46,294 nucleotides of DNA from Gnetum montanum (GCA_015680685.1 MNCI01005503.1:247371-293664); one strand, 5' to 3'. Shown: positions 22,858 through 33,799, numbered from the stretch's first letter. Notes: a model not told the origin generated them from the letters alone. Made by a program: numbers and translations.

Positions 22858-23025
22858 ATGATCTAGTTTAAGGCCATTTCGAGCCACATGCACTAGTTTA
22901 AGGCCATTTCAGGCCATGCGTAAGTGAGGAAATTTTCAAGTGACAAGGGTTGATTTCTTGGTAGACCGACCATTTCTAATCATGGCTAGTTTTATGTCGT
23001 TGCAGACATGATAGTTTAACGTCGT
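22858..23025. repeat. Hairpin-module array 4 (element B, between antisense gene and protease)
   Basis: Four modules: two with CTAGTTTAAGGCC and the second arm AGCC or GGCC, one with ATGTC/GACAT (22994-22998 and 23005-23009), and one with ACGTC and a mutated partner. The loop is 6 bases. Array 5 of element A sits in the same place, between the convergent ends of protease and the antisense gene. Confidence 0.8.
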
Positions 23026-23043
23026 TCCAAACTTGAATGTCAT

Positions 23044-23990
23044 TTATTGGTTTAGTAGTTTTTTGATTTCTCTCATTTTAACGTTAGGAGTAGCGTTAAC
23101 GGGTATGATTCTATATTCAGTGTCTCCTTCGCAAATCACGTTGAATGGTAATTCAGCCCAAGGGACATCTGATGGAATAGTTCCCACATTGGTGCTTTCT
23201 GGTGCTTCTTCATGTATCATGGTTTCCATGTCAGTTGTAGTTTCTAAGTGAGGCTGTGCATGTACAATTTCAATCCCGAGTGTTTCTTTTTTGGGTAGAT
23301 TTTCCTTTGTGTCTAAGAGATTATCACCTACTGGCTGCGTACATCTTTATTGTTCATCTGCATCATCTTGTTTAGGCTCTTCGAGCTTAACCTCCAAGCC
23401 TTGATATGTATCTATATATGATGAGATGGTAGGTGTAGTAGCCTCCCCGTGTATAACGATTTCGCCACCTTCATAAGGTAGGTGAATTTCATGGTGTATG
23501 GGGGAAGAGACTGCTTTCAATTGGGCTAACTTGGGCCTTCCCAATATTAGGTTAAACCCTGGCATTTCATCGAAGCCCACAAAGTTGGTAGATGTGGGGA
23601 ATTAATCCCCTGCTATAAAGTCTAAAGTCACGGTGCCTTTGACTATTACACATGATCCACTGAACGACTTCAAACACGTGGTGGTGGTTGGTCTGATTAA
23701 CTCTGTAAGCCCCAATTTTTCGACGATGGGATAGGGTACTACATTTATAGCAGCTCCATCATCTACATGCACTCTATGTATCTTAAAAGGATTTATTCAT
23801 ATTATTATAAACATAGGTGTCGTTGTTACCTCTCTTGTTTTCTCATCTACTTTGATGTTATCATTGTGGAAACTTAATGGCTTAGGAGTTGACCCTCGAG
23901 GCGAGTATATTACCGCATGAATTGAAGGTTCATTTGGAGGTAAGTCTTTGCTTACTGGGATGGAAGTCAACATGTGCACTAGAGCTTCGC
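23044..23990 (-). pseudogene. pro: Element B aspartic protease domain
   Basis: On the minus strand the active-site region reads VHVDDGAAINVVPYP (around 23749-23770), with DDG where most retroelement proteases have DTG or DSG. GFNLILGRPKLAQL, the conserved end of the fold, follows near 23535. The frame continues for about 150 residues to a conserved tail (WAELPF near 23150) and stops at 23044. The same tail followed by a stop occurs in element A, so gag-pro appears to end here as its own reading unit rather than run into RT. Frame changes are present. Confidence 0.75.
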
Positions 23991-23999
23991 AATGGGTTC

Positions 24000-26900
24000 A
24001 AGATGTTAACACCAGGTCATATAAACTTAATGAAGTGTTTTTTTGTTTAAGTGCTTGCGTGACTTGTGTTAAAGCTGTTGCCAGATCTCTACTGTTGGGC
24101 GTATGTTTGTCAATAGTGATTTGGTCCATTGGGCCCAATAGTTTTATATCGTGCATAGTTGGTTTGTCATCTTTACCTGGAATTGTTGATTTGGGCAGAT
24201 CATGTTTTCCGGATGATTCACCCTTATAGCCTATGTTTGGTTTATTGTTAGATGATGTCATGGGTATTGCATTTAGCGGGGTAGGCTTGGGAGGTCCTAA
24301 GACTAGTTGTTGGTGCTCCTTCTCTAAGTGTTCGCATGTAAGCTTGTCTACTAGGCGTTCTCGTGTGTGGCGTGGGGGTGTAGTTGGTTTCGGGACCTTA
24401 GGTTGCTTTGGAACTTGTACTACATATGGAGTAAGGTAGGGTTGCGGTTGGACGGTTGCATGTCGTTGAGCGCCAGGCTGGTTGGGCACCTTGATAACAT
24501 AGGGGATCAATTTATTCTGTGTTTGTGCAGTGAAGGATTGGTGGTCATCAAGATGTTCGGGTATCCTAACAACATATGGGGTTGGCCTAGTTGGAGGTTG
24601 TACCTCTGCAGTTGCGACCGCAAGTGGTACTCGGACTACGTAGAGGATAGGCCGAATGGGAGGTGGTTGTATGTTTGCAGCAGTAGTGGTGGGAGATATG
24701 CGCACCACGTATGGTTTTTCAGATGTTGGTGTGCTAGAAGTTGTTGTGGCGGGGGGAATTTGGATGACATAAGGTTTCTATGGGGAATATGATGTTTGAG
24801 GCATAGATGTTTGTACAATGGAAGGAATGTGCACTACAAAAGGTTTCTTAGGTACTTGCTGCTCATGATCGGAGAGGATGGTGTTAATCCTAGGTGTTTC
24901 TGGTTTCTCATCGAAGTAGATGGTATTAATTACATATGGTACTTCTTTAGTATTTAGAGGATCTTTATAAACACCCATGGCCTGGTTTTGTGGTTGGACC
25001 GGGTTGGCTTCATCAAAAGTGATTTGACCTCCATCTATCATTCGTTGGATGTCTTATTTTAGGGTCAAAAAATAATCAGTTCCATGCCCATTATGTTGAT
25101 GATAATCACAAAAATGGTCCATTCTAAAGCCTTTCGGTACTGTGGGCTCGTCTGGCATTGCTAGGCTTGGGTTCTGAACCAATTGACAAAACCGATCATG
25201 CCTTCGGATTGCTGTAGAAGACAACTGTTTATGTTTCATTAGTCCTACTTTCAAGAGTTGGTTGAATAGTTGCGATGGCTTCATAGGCAGTGGCATGTAT
25301 TGAGAGGGGTCCTTCCTCTCAAAGTTTCTCGTAGGATTTGGTGTTGGGTTTTGTGATGCCGATGATTCAGGTGCCGTCGCAAGAGTGGGTTTGGCGTAAT
25401 TAGAAGGGGTAGCAGGTGGTTTGCTTTGTTGTCCCACATTCACTTGTTATGTTTCCACTACTGCTGCTATAGTTGTTTTAACTTTTTCTTTATCTTTCTT
25501 ACTATGTTGATTCTTAAAGCCTGAATATGCAGGATCATGGTTGTTTTGGGCCGCCTCCTCTATGTTTTTGATCTATACAAATGCTTAACTCAGAGTGCAT
25601 GCATTGAGATAATATAGTTTGGATTTAACAAAATCGTTGACAGACCCTTTTAGGATGGTGAGGAGATACGTTTCTGGGATTAACTCGTGGAGCTCATTAA
25701 GAGTAGCACTCCACCATTGGATGAATTTTTGGACAGGTTCAAGAGGTACCTGTTTGACCTATATGAGGCTGTCCAGTGTTGCTTCAAGCTTCAAGTTATA
25801 CTTGAACATGGTAACGAATTGGTGTAATAAATCTTCCAGAGAAGATATTGAGCTTCATGCAAGGCTCGGTACCAATCAAGTGCTCTCCTGACAAGGGATA
25901 TGGGAAACACTCGTAGAATGGCATGTGGCCATGCCTGAAGTAGTGCACATTTTAGTCTAAATGTTATGAGGTGGACATTGGGGTCTATCTCCCCATTGTA
26001 TTTAGTTAGTGTGGGTAAGGATACACCTTTGGGTAATGTTAGAGGTGGAACCGAAGAGCTGATAGGGTCATCATGGTAGAAGTCCACTACCTTGAGCCCT
26101 CCGTCGGCGGCTGTCTTAAGGCATCAGCCCAGTCTTGAGCACTCGGTGAGATAGTAGGTTGAGGATGTTGTATAGTATACAGGTTAGATTGTTGGACAGT
26201 GGGCTGGAAAGAAGAAAGTTATGTAGTGGGAGGCTACATTTGCGGAATATTTGTGGTGGGTGGTACTAGGGGCGGCATATTGTAGGCAAGGGGTTGTTGT
26301 TATTGTGGTTGTCCTTGAGGGATGTTAGATGGTAAAATTGTGTGAGGCGGTATGTTATAGTGGGGGAATTGATGCGGTTGAACACCAATCACTGCCCATT
26401 GGCCAGTCACGCTTTGTACAGATGCACTCTGAACTGGTTGAGTTATAGCTGTGAAAGGGGATCCTTGGGTTTGGATCTGGGAGATATAATGAGTGGACGT
26501 AGAAGCTGGTATCACATGCGGCATCCTGATCACTCAGGGTGAGAAGGTTGCTCCTACATTATTTTGAGGAGGTTTTACTTACAAGAATGGGGCTACTGTT
26601 GCAATGGGAGGAATAGCAAGGGGAAGTGTGTTGAGTTGCGAGTCAATTACAGGAGGAATATGAACAAGTGTGGATGATTCTTGTTGAGATATTTGTGCTT
26701 GGGTGAACTTAAATGGTTGAAGGGATGTAATTTCCCCTATGGCTGGATGAAAAAATGGGTTGGCATAGGTTTGTGGACTAAGAGTATAGTACGAATCTTC
26801 ATGTTCAGATTGGGCTGCTAAGTCATCCTCCTCTTCTAATTAAGGATTTACCACAGGCTGATCTAAAGGCTCACTCCTTTGTAGGAGGAGTTGTGAGATG

Positions 26901-27213
26901 AGCTCAGAGTAATGCTCTGGGAACGGGATGATATCATACAGGGAAGGAATGAACTCATGTCCTCCCCTATCAAAGAGTTCGTATTGTCTCTTAACCTCCA
27001 TTCAGTTTGGTCCATGGCTAGGTCGACTTGCATTTTCACACATATGAAATTGTATTGCTCCTGAGTTATAATGTTAAATGATGGGTTCCTCCCTTGCAAT
27101 CTGAGAGACCGGCGAGGCCCCATAGTAGGTTGTACCATGGGCTGTTGAACAACCATGGTGCCTACGATGTCTATGACTGGCTTGGTTGTAGCGTTGGGGT
27201 TTGTAGTGTTCAT
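24000..27213 (-). pseudogene. gag: Element B gag, with repeated P[YF]V[VI] motifs
   Basis: The start at 27213 is chosen because an ATG there opens a frame with GPRRSLRLQGRNPSFNIITQ, also partly seen in element A (APRQSLRL). A low-complexity Q/P-rich part follows (26860-26200), then a capsid-like domain of the retrotransposon gag family (about 26087-25480, with MDFYHDDPIS, YNGEIDPNVHL and RRALDWYRALHE). A C/H-type finger reads FCDYHQHNGHGTDYF (near 25100), where the last Cys of the usual pattern is Tyr. The part from 24860 to 24409 has seven copies of [KT]P[YF]V[VI]x[IV]P spaced about 15-30 residues. Several frame changes and stops are present. It would form the particle shell. Confidence 0.75.
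24409..24860 (-). repeat. Seven PYVVRIP-type peptide repeats inside gag B
   Basis: Copies read KPFVVHIP, KPYVIQIP, KPYVVRIS, LYVVRVP, TPYVVRIP, IPYVIKVP and TPYVVQVP. The linkers are rich in P, T, Q and A and are not conserved. Element A has weaker copies (QPFSVHVP, QPFILKVP, APFVLKAT) in the same place. Confidence 0.75.
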
Positions 27214-27339
27214 GATGAACAGTTATGAATACAACACAGTGAAGGGATATGAAACTGGTATATTTAGTACGGCATAAACCTACGTTCGCGGGGTACAACG
27301 TACAGACTGGAACTCAGCATATAGGTTTCAATGACCAAC

Positions 27340-27800
27340 ATATAGTGGCAGAGTATAGGCATATGTTAAAACATGTAGGCAAAGCAGCGTACAGCATAAA
27401 CTAAGTAGCGTAAATGGAGTCTACAATGTAGAGCATGCAGCTTATGCTAAGTGGCGTAAATGGAGTCTACAGCGTATGCTAAGCGGCGTAGATGGAGTCT
27501 ACAGCATAGAGCGTACAGCGTATACTTAGCAATGTAGACAAAGTCTACAGCGTAGAGCGTACAACGTATACTTAGCAGCGTAGATAGAGTCTACAGCATA
27601 GAGCATGCAGCTTATCCTAAACGGCGTAGAAGGAGTCTACAGCGTAGAGCGTACAACCTATACTCAGCAACGTAGATAGAGTCTACAGCGTAGAGCGTAC
27701 AACATATGCTAAGCAGCGTAAAGCGTACAACGTATGCTAAGCAGCATAGACAGTCTACAGCGTAGAGCGTACGGTGTATACTCAGCAGCATAGAAGCTGG
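27340..27800. repeat. AGCGTAGAGCGTAC tandem repeats in the leader of element B
   Basis: About eight diverged units of 50-60 bases contain GTCTACAGCGTAGAGCGTAC and GTATGCTAAGCAGCGTAGA. They lie between the PBS and gag, so they are in the 5' leader of the genomic RNA. They share the GCGTA core with the LTR and the antisense intron. Confidence 0.75.
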
Positions 27801-27914
27801 GAATTTTGTATAATGGGATGTCGATCCGGGAATTTCAGAACTAGGTTTAGTGTCAACACGGTGTGAGTCTAAGAAGATCTGGGTATGAGAGCATAGTAAA
27901 TTTTAAGCAGTTTT

Positions 27915-27934
27915 GAGCCCTCCTTCTAGCATCA
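27915..27934 (-). promoter_or_regulatory. PBS: Primer-binding site for tRNA-Asn, element B
   Basis: On the minus strand TGATGCTAGAAGGAGGGCTC starts five bases inside the 5' LTR. It matches the complement of the 3' end of plant tRNA-Asn (TGGCGCTAGAAGGAGGG) apart from two transitions. Confidence 0.85.
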
Positions 27935-27939
27935 TTTTC

Positions 27940-29450
27940 TGTACCATCCGAAATCATCAGTCTCCAGCTGGAATGAAATAGAAACCTGGAGATCTCTGGA
28001 CATGCACAAAAGACCCTACCTTCGCTTGAGGGAAAGCTGGAATTAACGAAGGCAAAGTACCTTGAGTGGTCCACACACAGATCAGGCAAGGATTTCCCTA
28101 AACATAAACTGATATATTGTACGCTGGGTTATATGTAAACGGCGTAACAAATGTAAAACGAATTGTAAACGTACAAGAGTGTAACTAGTAAACATGCAAC
28201 AATGAATAAAAAACTGTAACCGATTTCAGCAAAGAAATGTAGCAATATTATTATGAAATGAGAGTTACAATGCACCGGTCTAACACAGTTGTGACTCTAA
28301 CACAAGGCGAACGAATAGCCCCGGTGGATGTAGGGATGACTGTGTGCTAGGTTCAACTGTAGGCATAGCGTAAAGGCTATATGCTCAACATGCAGGGTTG
28401 AGATCTAGCGTATAGGGTTTTTTGCTCTGGTTCCTCAGCGTCTCTGGTTCTTTGCTTTTCTCTAGTTTTTGCTCAAAAATTGCCAACCCCTTTCTAATGA
28501 AAAAATTGGGATTTTTATATGAGTTTAGATGTGGGACTCGGGTTTTGAGAGGGGATGATTGGCTGTGAAGCACTGGACTCTCAAGTCAAGTGACATGCGG
28601 CGAGTTGACCGGATGTGAAGGAATGAAATTTTGTAAGTATACAGTGTGCTACACGCCGGTGTATACCAGTGTACGCTAGCATATATTGTTGTATGCCAGC
28701 GTATACACGTTGGACTTATGACCTCGGTGTACAGACTTGATCAAAGTAAAAGAAGTTCTTCGGCCTTCAGATTTGAATTCAGATGTCATGAAGATGCTAC
28801 ATGTAGATGTTCAGCTTAGTTGACCTTGATCTGACACTACTCTGGAGAGCTTGGATTGGTTTACGTTGTGCTGCACACTGGTCACGCACTTTCTACATGC
28901 CAGGCGTATATGCTGTGAATGCATGCTAGGCGTATACGCTGGGCATATACGCTAGGCATGCAGGATGTACATGCTCAGCGTATGGACTCCAAAATTCATG
29001 ATGTCAACACCTGATGATCGCTCTATTTGTGTGAGTTGATGCCTCGTACCAAATCTCACTCTGAAGTGTTGTTTCCATGCCGTCTTTGGGGATTGCATGT
29101 TGGGCATATGCATCAGTCATACATGCTGAGCATACATGTGAGGCATGTACACTAGGCGTATATGCTGGCCGTATATGCTGTGAATGCATACTTAGGCATA
29201 TACACTAGGTGTATACACTGAGCGTATATGTTGACAATGCATACTTAGTGATGATTAAGTTTTTTGAGCTCTGAAGTTGCCATGTTTGATATTAGATCTA
29301 GTCGTGGTCATGGACGGGTCCCAGGGAACTACTCCTCGTTAAGTCCGACTCTGCTTGAAGCTGTCTATGGGCCCCTCAAGCTTTAGTCATGCTAGGGAAC
29401 ATCATGACTTTGTTGGAAAAGTACTAAGCTTAGAATTTTGTGGTATTTCA
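27940..29450 (-). repeat. LTR: Element B 5' LTR (right copy)
   Basis: It aligns over its whole length with 10964-12511. On the minus strand a TATA-like TCATATAAAAATCCC lies near 28520. The GTATAC/GCGTATAC field is at 28640-29230. It ends TTTCA at 29450, followed by the right target duplication. Confidence 0.93.
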
Positions 29451-29455
29451 ATAGT
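29451..29455. other. Target-site duplication of element B, right copy
   Basis: ATAGT repeats the five bases at 10959-10963. Reading from 10963 on into 29456 restores the frame of exon 4 of the element A antisense gene. Confidence 0.9.
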
Positions 29456-32153
29456 GATCACCTCTGGGCGTAACGATACCAACGTCTTTTTCAAGTACAA
29501 GGAGGTGGAGGAGACCCAATGTTTACTTTGCAATGGGGTCCCACCCATCCTTGTTCATAACATTCAGGAGGCTAGTCCCATGGATTTGTTTCTAGCTGTA
29601 AATCCAAGTGTCCTGGCTGTAGAAATGCTTTCCCTAGTTAATTCCTTCTCTAAGAAGGCTGACCTCTTCTGCAAATGCATTCATGGTGTGCAAGTGGTGT
29701 TTGAAATTAATGACCAACTATTTTTAGACCTTTTTTGTGTCCCTTCTGATGGTCTCCCTATAGCAAAAAAATCTAGAAAAGATGAAAACTATCAGGGGGA
29801 TATAAAGGAATGGCTAGGAACAAGTAAGGACTAAAAGGGGATTTACATCCACAAAGTCAAGCTAGCGGTGGTCAAAAAAATTTACCCTATCTTCTATACC
29901 CATGCCTTCCCTATGATACTCTCTCAAGGAAAAATCCTTAGAGTGGAGCAGGCTTGAATATTGAGGAAGATCATGGAGGAAGGGACCTTTTACAATTGGG
30001 CTAGGTACATTTCAAAAGGCTTACGTGCCAAGACGGTCAAGTTTCGCAAGAAGCTTGAGTCCCATTTCAACGTGCACTACACCATTTTCGTAGCTTTCCT
30101 ATGATGCTTTGTGGAATTCTTAGTGGTCTGTGAAAATGACATCTAGGTACAGCAAGACCATAATCAAATATCTAGGCCATGGATTTGCCAGGTCTTCTAT
30201 ACCACCCAATCCCAAGACCCCCTAGAAGCTATCAGGGAATCATTTTCAATAACGATGAGGGATCAGGTGACATGCCCCTTTTTTGGTAGGGACAGTGTGG
30301 GAGAGGCACCTCCTATTAACACAGGAAATGTGTTATGGGGGGAACACCTCATTACAAAAATAGTGAAGACTAGGCTACAATGTAAGAAGTCTCGTCCTAC
30401 AAAAGAGCCTCCTCATATGAATGAAGAAAGGGGAAAGAAGGTGTGCATCAAAGTCTGCAAAGTGCAGCCCCCAGTTGGTAAGTATGCTTGACTATTTTAT
30501 TAGCATAGAATTTTCTAGGTTGTGCTATGCTATGTAGCATCGCACAATGTAGCGCCTGTTTTAATTTGGAGTACCCTACTTACTATGATTACATTTTATC
30601 AACAGAGGAAGAAGAGGAAGAGGAAGAGGCCCTGACTATAGAGAAAGAGGTCCCTACCATAGAGGGAGAGGCTGCTCCTAATTACCTTTTTGCTGAATGT
30701 GATTCAGTACCTAAGGGGTAGATGAGTGTTGAGGATACCACCACACTGTTGGATCAGCTAGAAAGAGAGGGGCTTCAGTTTGATGCTAGTGAGTTTGACT
30801 GCTTGTTTAATAGTGTGTTGATGGGTGACCCCTCATTATCACCCCTGAGGGTTTACTGGGTAGGAGTGTTACACTTTCATTTACATTGTTCACCAACTTT
30901 TTTATTTTCCTATACACCATGGCTAACACATTTTTTTGTGTAGTAGACACCATTTTTGTTGCCTCTGGTCCTTCTTCTTCAATCCGTCTCTGACCCTAGA
31001 CCAAGACCCCTAACAAGTTTAACAAGTTTACTTTTATGGAGGGGGTGGTTAATGACATGATCGATCGTCTGAGGTAGATCGATCGGAAGATTGGTATGTT
31101 AAAGTTGCTACACTAGGCTCTATATGTTGTTGCAATTTCGCTATGTCACTGTGATTAATGCTCTCCCATTTGTGGTTGGCAGCCTCCTATCTCAAGAGGG
31201 ATCCTAAGCAAGTTGTTGAGGTTGATGTCGTGCCCAAACTTCCACCAAAGGTAGCCGAGGTACCTTGTCACATATACAATGAAGCAAGTAAATGTGTGTT
31301 ATACTTAGCATGCTCCTTATGGTAGTGTAGGTGTGTAAATGAAGACCTCTGTAAGCAGGTACAAAAACTTGAGAAGGAAAAGGCCAACCTAACTACTAAG
31401 GTGGGTGATCTCCAATCCAGAACTGAATTTCTATTGGTCTGAGACACTAGCAATGGCAGTTGGCGTACGACCATCATCAACTATGCAAGATATTAGATAG
31501 TCATGTGAAGCAAAAATGAAGCCACACTCGAGATCATCGAAAAATGCATGAAAATGGACCTTCTTACCCAAAATAACCAAGATTGCAAGGATTATAGCAC
31601 CACCGTTTATGAGTGGGAACAGGCATAGAAAAACCATAAGCACATGTATAAGATAGAATGTGCTGCCTATCGTAAATAATACTGGGATTCTTCAGTCAAG
31701 TTACATACCCATGAGCTATTCCTTGATGTTATTGGTGCTTTTGAGGCTTATGAAAAGTTCATGCAATAGGTGATGGTCAGTGAATCTCCTGAAAGGGAAA
31801 TGACCCTGCCTACTGGTGAGACCACCATCGCCACCTTTTTCCTAAGGCCACCAAATGGATAGCTATGAAAAAATGGAAGGTTGTAGCAAGCGCTAATCTA
31901 GGAGATAGGAATTGGTCCAATGTTACTAAGGAGGAGATCCTGCAACATCTTGCAGTTGGCATGGATAGGATACCCCCCAAAATGGATGCAGGGCAATCTC
32001 AAGTTAGTCAATTTTTGTTGTCTCATAGTTTATTTTATAAAATCCTTTGTTGTAGCTTTAACTCATTATTTTATATTCTTTGTTACACAAGATCCAAAGA
32101 AAGATGCAGGACCCAGTGAAACAGGGAATGATGGTGCAGGTGAAGACTCATAG
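29456..32153 (+). pseudogene. Element A antisense gene, 3' part (exons 4-8)
   Basis: Exon 4 resumes after element B and runs to 30477 (GTAAGT follows). Exon 5 is 30606-30859, exon 6 about 30944-31093, exon 7 31183 to about 32002, and exon 8 32092-32153. The exon 4 domain matches the one in element B: GVPPILVHNIQEASPMDLFL, VVFEINDQLFLDLFCVPSDG, then FPMILSQGKIL and YNWARYI. Exon 5 opens with a run of eight Glu and is acidic. Exon 7 is coiled-coil like (VQKLEKEKANLTTKVGDLQS) and ends with a NWSNVTKEEILQHLAVG stretch homologous to DWASISEEEILH in element B. Many stops show longer decay than in B. Intron 4 (30515-30545) carries the GTGCTATGCTATGTAGCAT palindrome typical of the LTR of element A. 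Confidence 0.75.
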
Positions 32154-32324
32154 CATAGCGACCCAGAATTTTTATTCTTGTCTTTGAACTTAAAAAACTT
32201 TTGTAAAAATTATTAATTATCATTGAATGAGGAATATAATGTGGAGGAATTTTTTTCATTTTGTTTAATGTGTTATATTTATTTTTTATTCTTTGTCTTT
32301 TTAGGCCCCTTGGGAGCCTCTCAT

Positions 32325-32515
32325 TTTAGTTTTAGGTCATTTCAAGTCGTTGCTAGTTTTAGGCCTGAAAAGATTTTTTTTTATAGTTTTTTGAGAAGTG
32401 GAATAACTAGTTTTAGGCCTTGGTGGGTTGTGATGGTAGTTTAAGGCCATTTTGGGTCATTGTTAGTTTTAGGCCATTTCAGGCCTTTGTTAGTTTTAGG
32501 CCATTTCAGGCCTTA
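32325..32515. repeat. Hairpin-module array 5 (element A, between antisense gene and protease)
   Basis: About six modules of the form TAGTTTTAGGCC or GTAGTTTAAGGCC, several with GGCC-ATTTCA-GGCC. One pair is GGCC with GGTC, a plus-strand wobble. It holds the same position as array 4 in element B. Confidence 0.75.
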
Positions 32516-32845
32516 TGCATGGTATTAGTGACAAGGGCAATGCAGCAAGCAAGCTCAATGCAAAATGAAAATCAGAAAATAGCTGACTTAATGTAAAAAG
32601 TGAATTCATTATGAAATGTAAATGATGCACATAGTGGACTTAATGTGGGAAATACAAATTACACAAGTAGTGGACTTTAATGTAAAACAATGCAATTATA
32701 GGAATCAAATGTAAACATGTGAACTATGCATACAATAGAATGTAAAACAGAGTATATATTTTTGGAAGTATAGCAAATTTTAATTATGTAATTGTTTCCT
32801 AACCCGATGTGGGTTAGGCGAGGCATAGGGCTAGGTGAACCTGCA
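32516..32845. other. Spacer between array 5 and protease, no gene seen
   Basis: This is AT-rich sequence with loosely repeated AATGTAAA and TAATGT words. No coding similarity is seen. Confidence 0.4.
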
Positions 32846-33470
32846 TTAGTACTCTTCTATGTTATCATTTGCAACTTGGAAAGGCAACTCAGCCCACGTT
32901 GTTTCTTCATTTGGAGTGATTTTAGCCTGTTCAAGCATTTCAGTTTGGATAGGGACTTGGTCTTTAGAGATTTCAATCTTTGAAACTTGCTCCACTTCTA
33001 TGTTGTTTATGGCTTGGGGAGCCACTTTGTCATTGTGGATTACCACTTCCCCTCCTGCATAGGATAAGTAGATTTCCTAGTGTAAGGGTGAAAAATAAGC
33101 CCTCAGTTGGGCCAACCATGATCTCCCCATGATCAGGTTGAACCTACACATTTCCTCTACCATGATAAACATTGGGCTTATGGGGAACTGGTCCCCTACC
33201 ACAAATTTGATGTGGATAATTCCCTTTACCACTACACATGTTCTGTTGAACGATTTTAGGCAAGAGGTTGCCATGGGCTTGATTTGGTCAACCAAACCCA
33301 GTTTTTCTACTATAGGAAATGGGATGACATTTGTAGTAGCCCCATAATCAACATGTACCCTTTGGATCTTGTAGTAGCTGACCTGAATTGTGATGAACAT
33401 GGGCTCTGCTATCACTTGACCCTTTTTACGGTCATCCTTAATGGCCTTATCATGAAACATAAACTAAGTT
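32846..33470 (-). pseudogene. pro: Element A aspartic protease domain
   Basis: The minus strand reads VHVDYGATTNVIPFPIVEKL near 33340, then FNLIMGRSWLAQLRA near 33110. The active-site triplet is DYG where DTG or DSG is usual; element B has DDG. A tail with WAELPFQV ends at a stop at 32846, the same end as in element B. Confidence 0.8.
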
Positions 33471-33799
33471 GGCTGTAGTTCCTCAACTGTAGAGGGAAGC
33501 ATGACAGGATGGATCACTTTCTCCTTTGCTCGCATGTTTTTGTCAACTGATATGGATGTTAACATGAAAACCATGGCCTCATGGTGCACAATGGAAGTCA
33601 TTACCAAGTCATACAAGCTCAGAGTTGTATTTTTCTATTTCAAAGCCTATTTAACTTGGGTGAGGGTGTTGAGCAGATCTTTCCCACCATCTTTTTATTT
33701 GTTACCTCTTTTCTCCTCTATTCATCCTAGGAGACGAATTTCTTGAGGAGGGGCTTTTTCAGTTTGGGAACTATGCTTTCTCAGGTGGGATGGTGACAA

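Larger units (their letters stand above)
10964..29450 (-). mobile_element. Element B: complete 18.5-kb Tat-like Ty3/gypsy element
   Basis: The element is bounded by two LTRs beginning TGTA and ending TTTCA (10964-12511 and 27940-29450), with ATAGT duplicated outside. On the minus strand the order is: 5' LTR, PBS for tRNA-Asn, repeat-rich leader, gag, protease, hairpin array 4, antisense gene (plus strand), hairpin array 3, pol, hairpin array 2, PPT, 3' LTR. A gap of N (12610-12875) lies near the 3' LTR. It inserted into exon 4 of the antisense gene of element A, so it is the younger of the two. Its own genes are also degraded, and the LTRs differ mostly by transitions at roughly one site in eight to ten in the part compared by eye. 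Confidence 0.93.

Noticed and set aside
27915-27934. tRNA-Asn gene
   Set aside because: Only the 3' 17-20 bases are present, in antisense and beside an LTR; there is no cloverleaf, so it is a primer-binding site.
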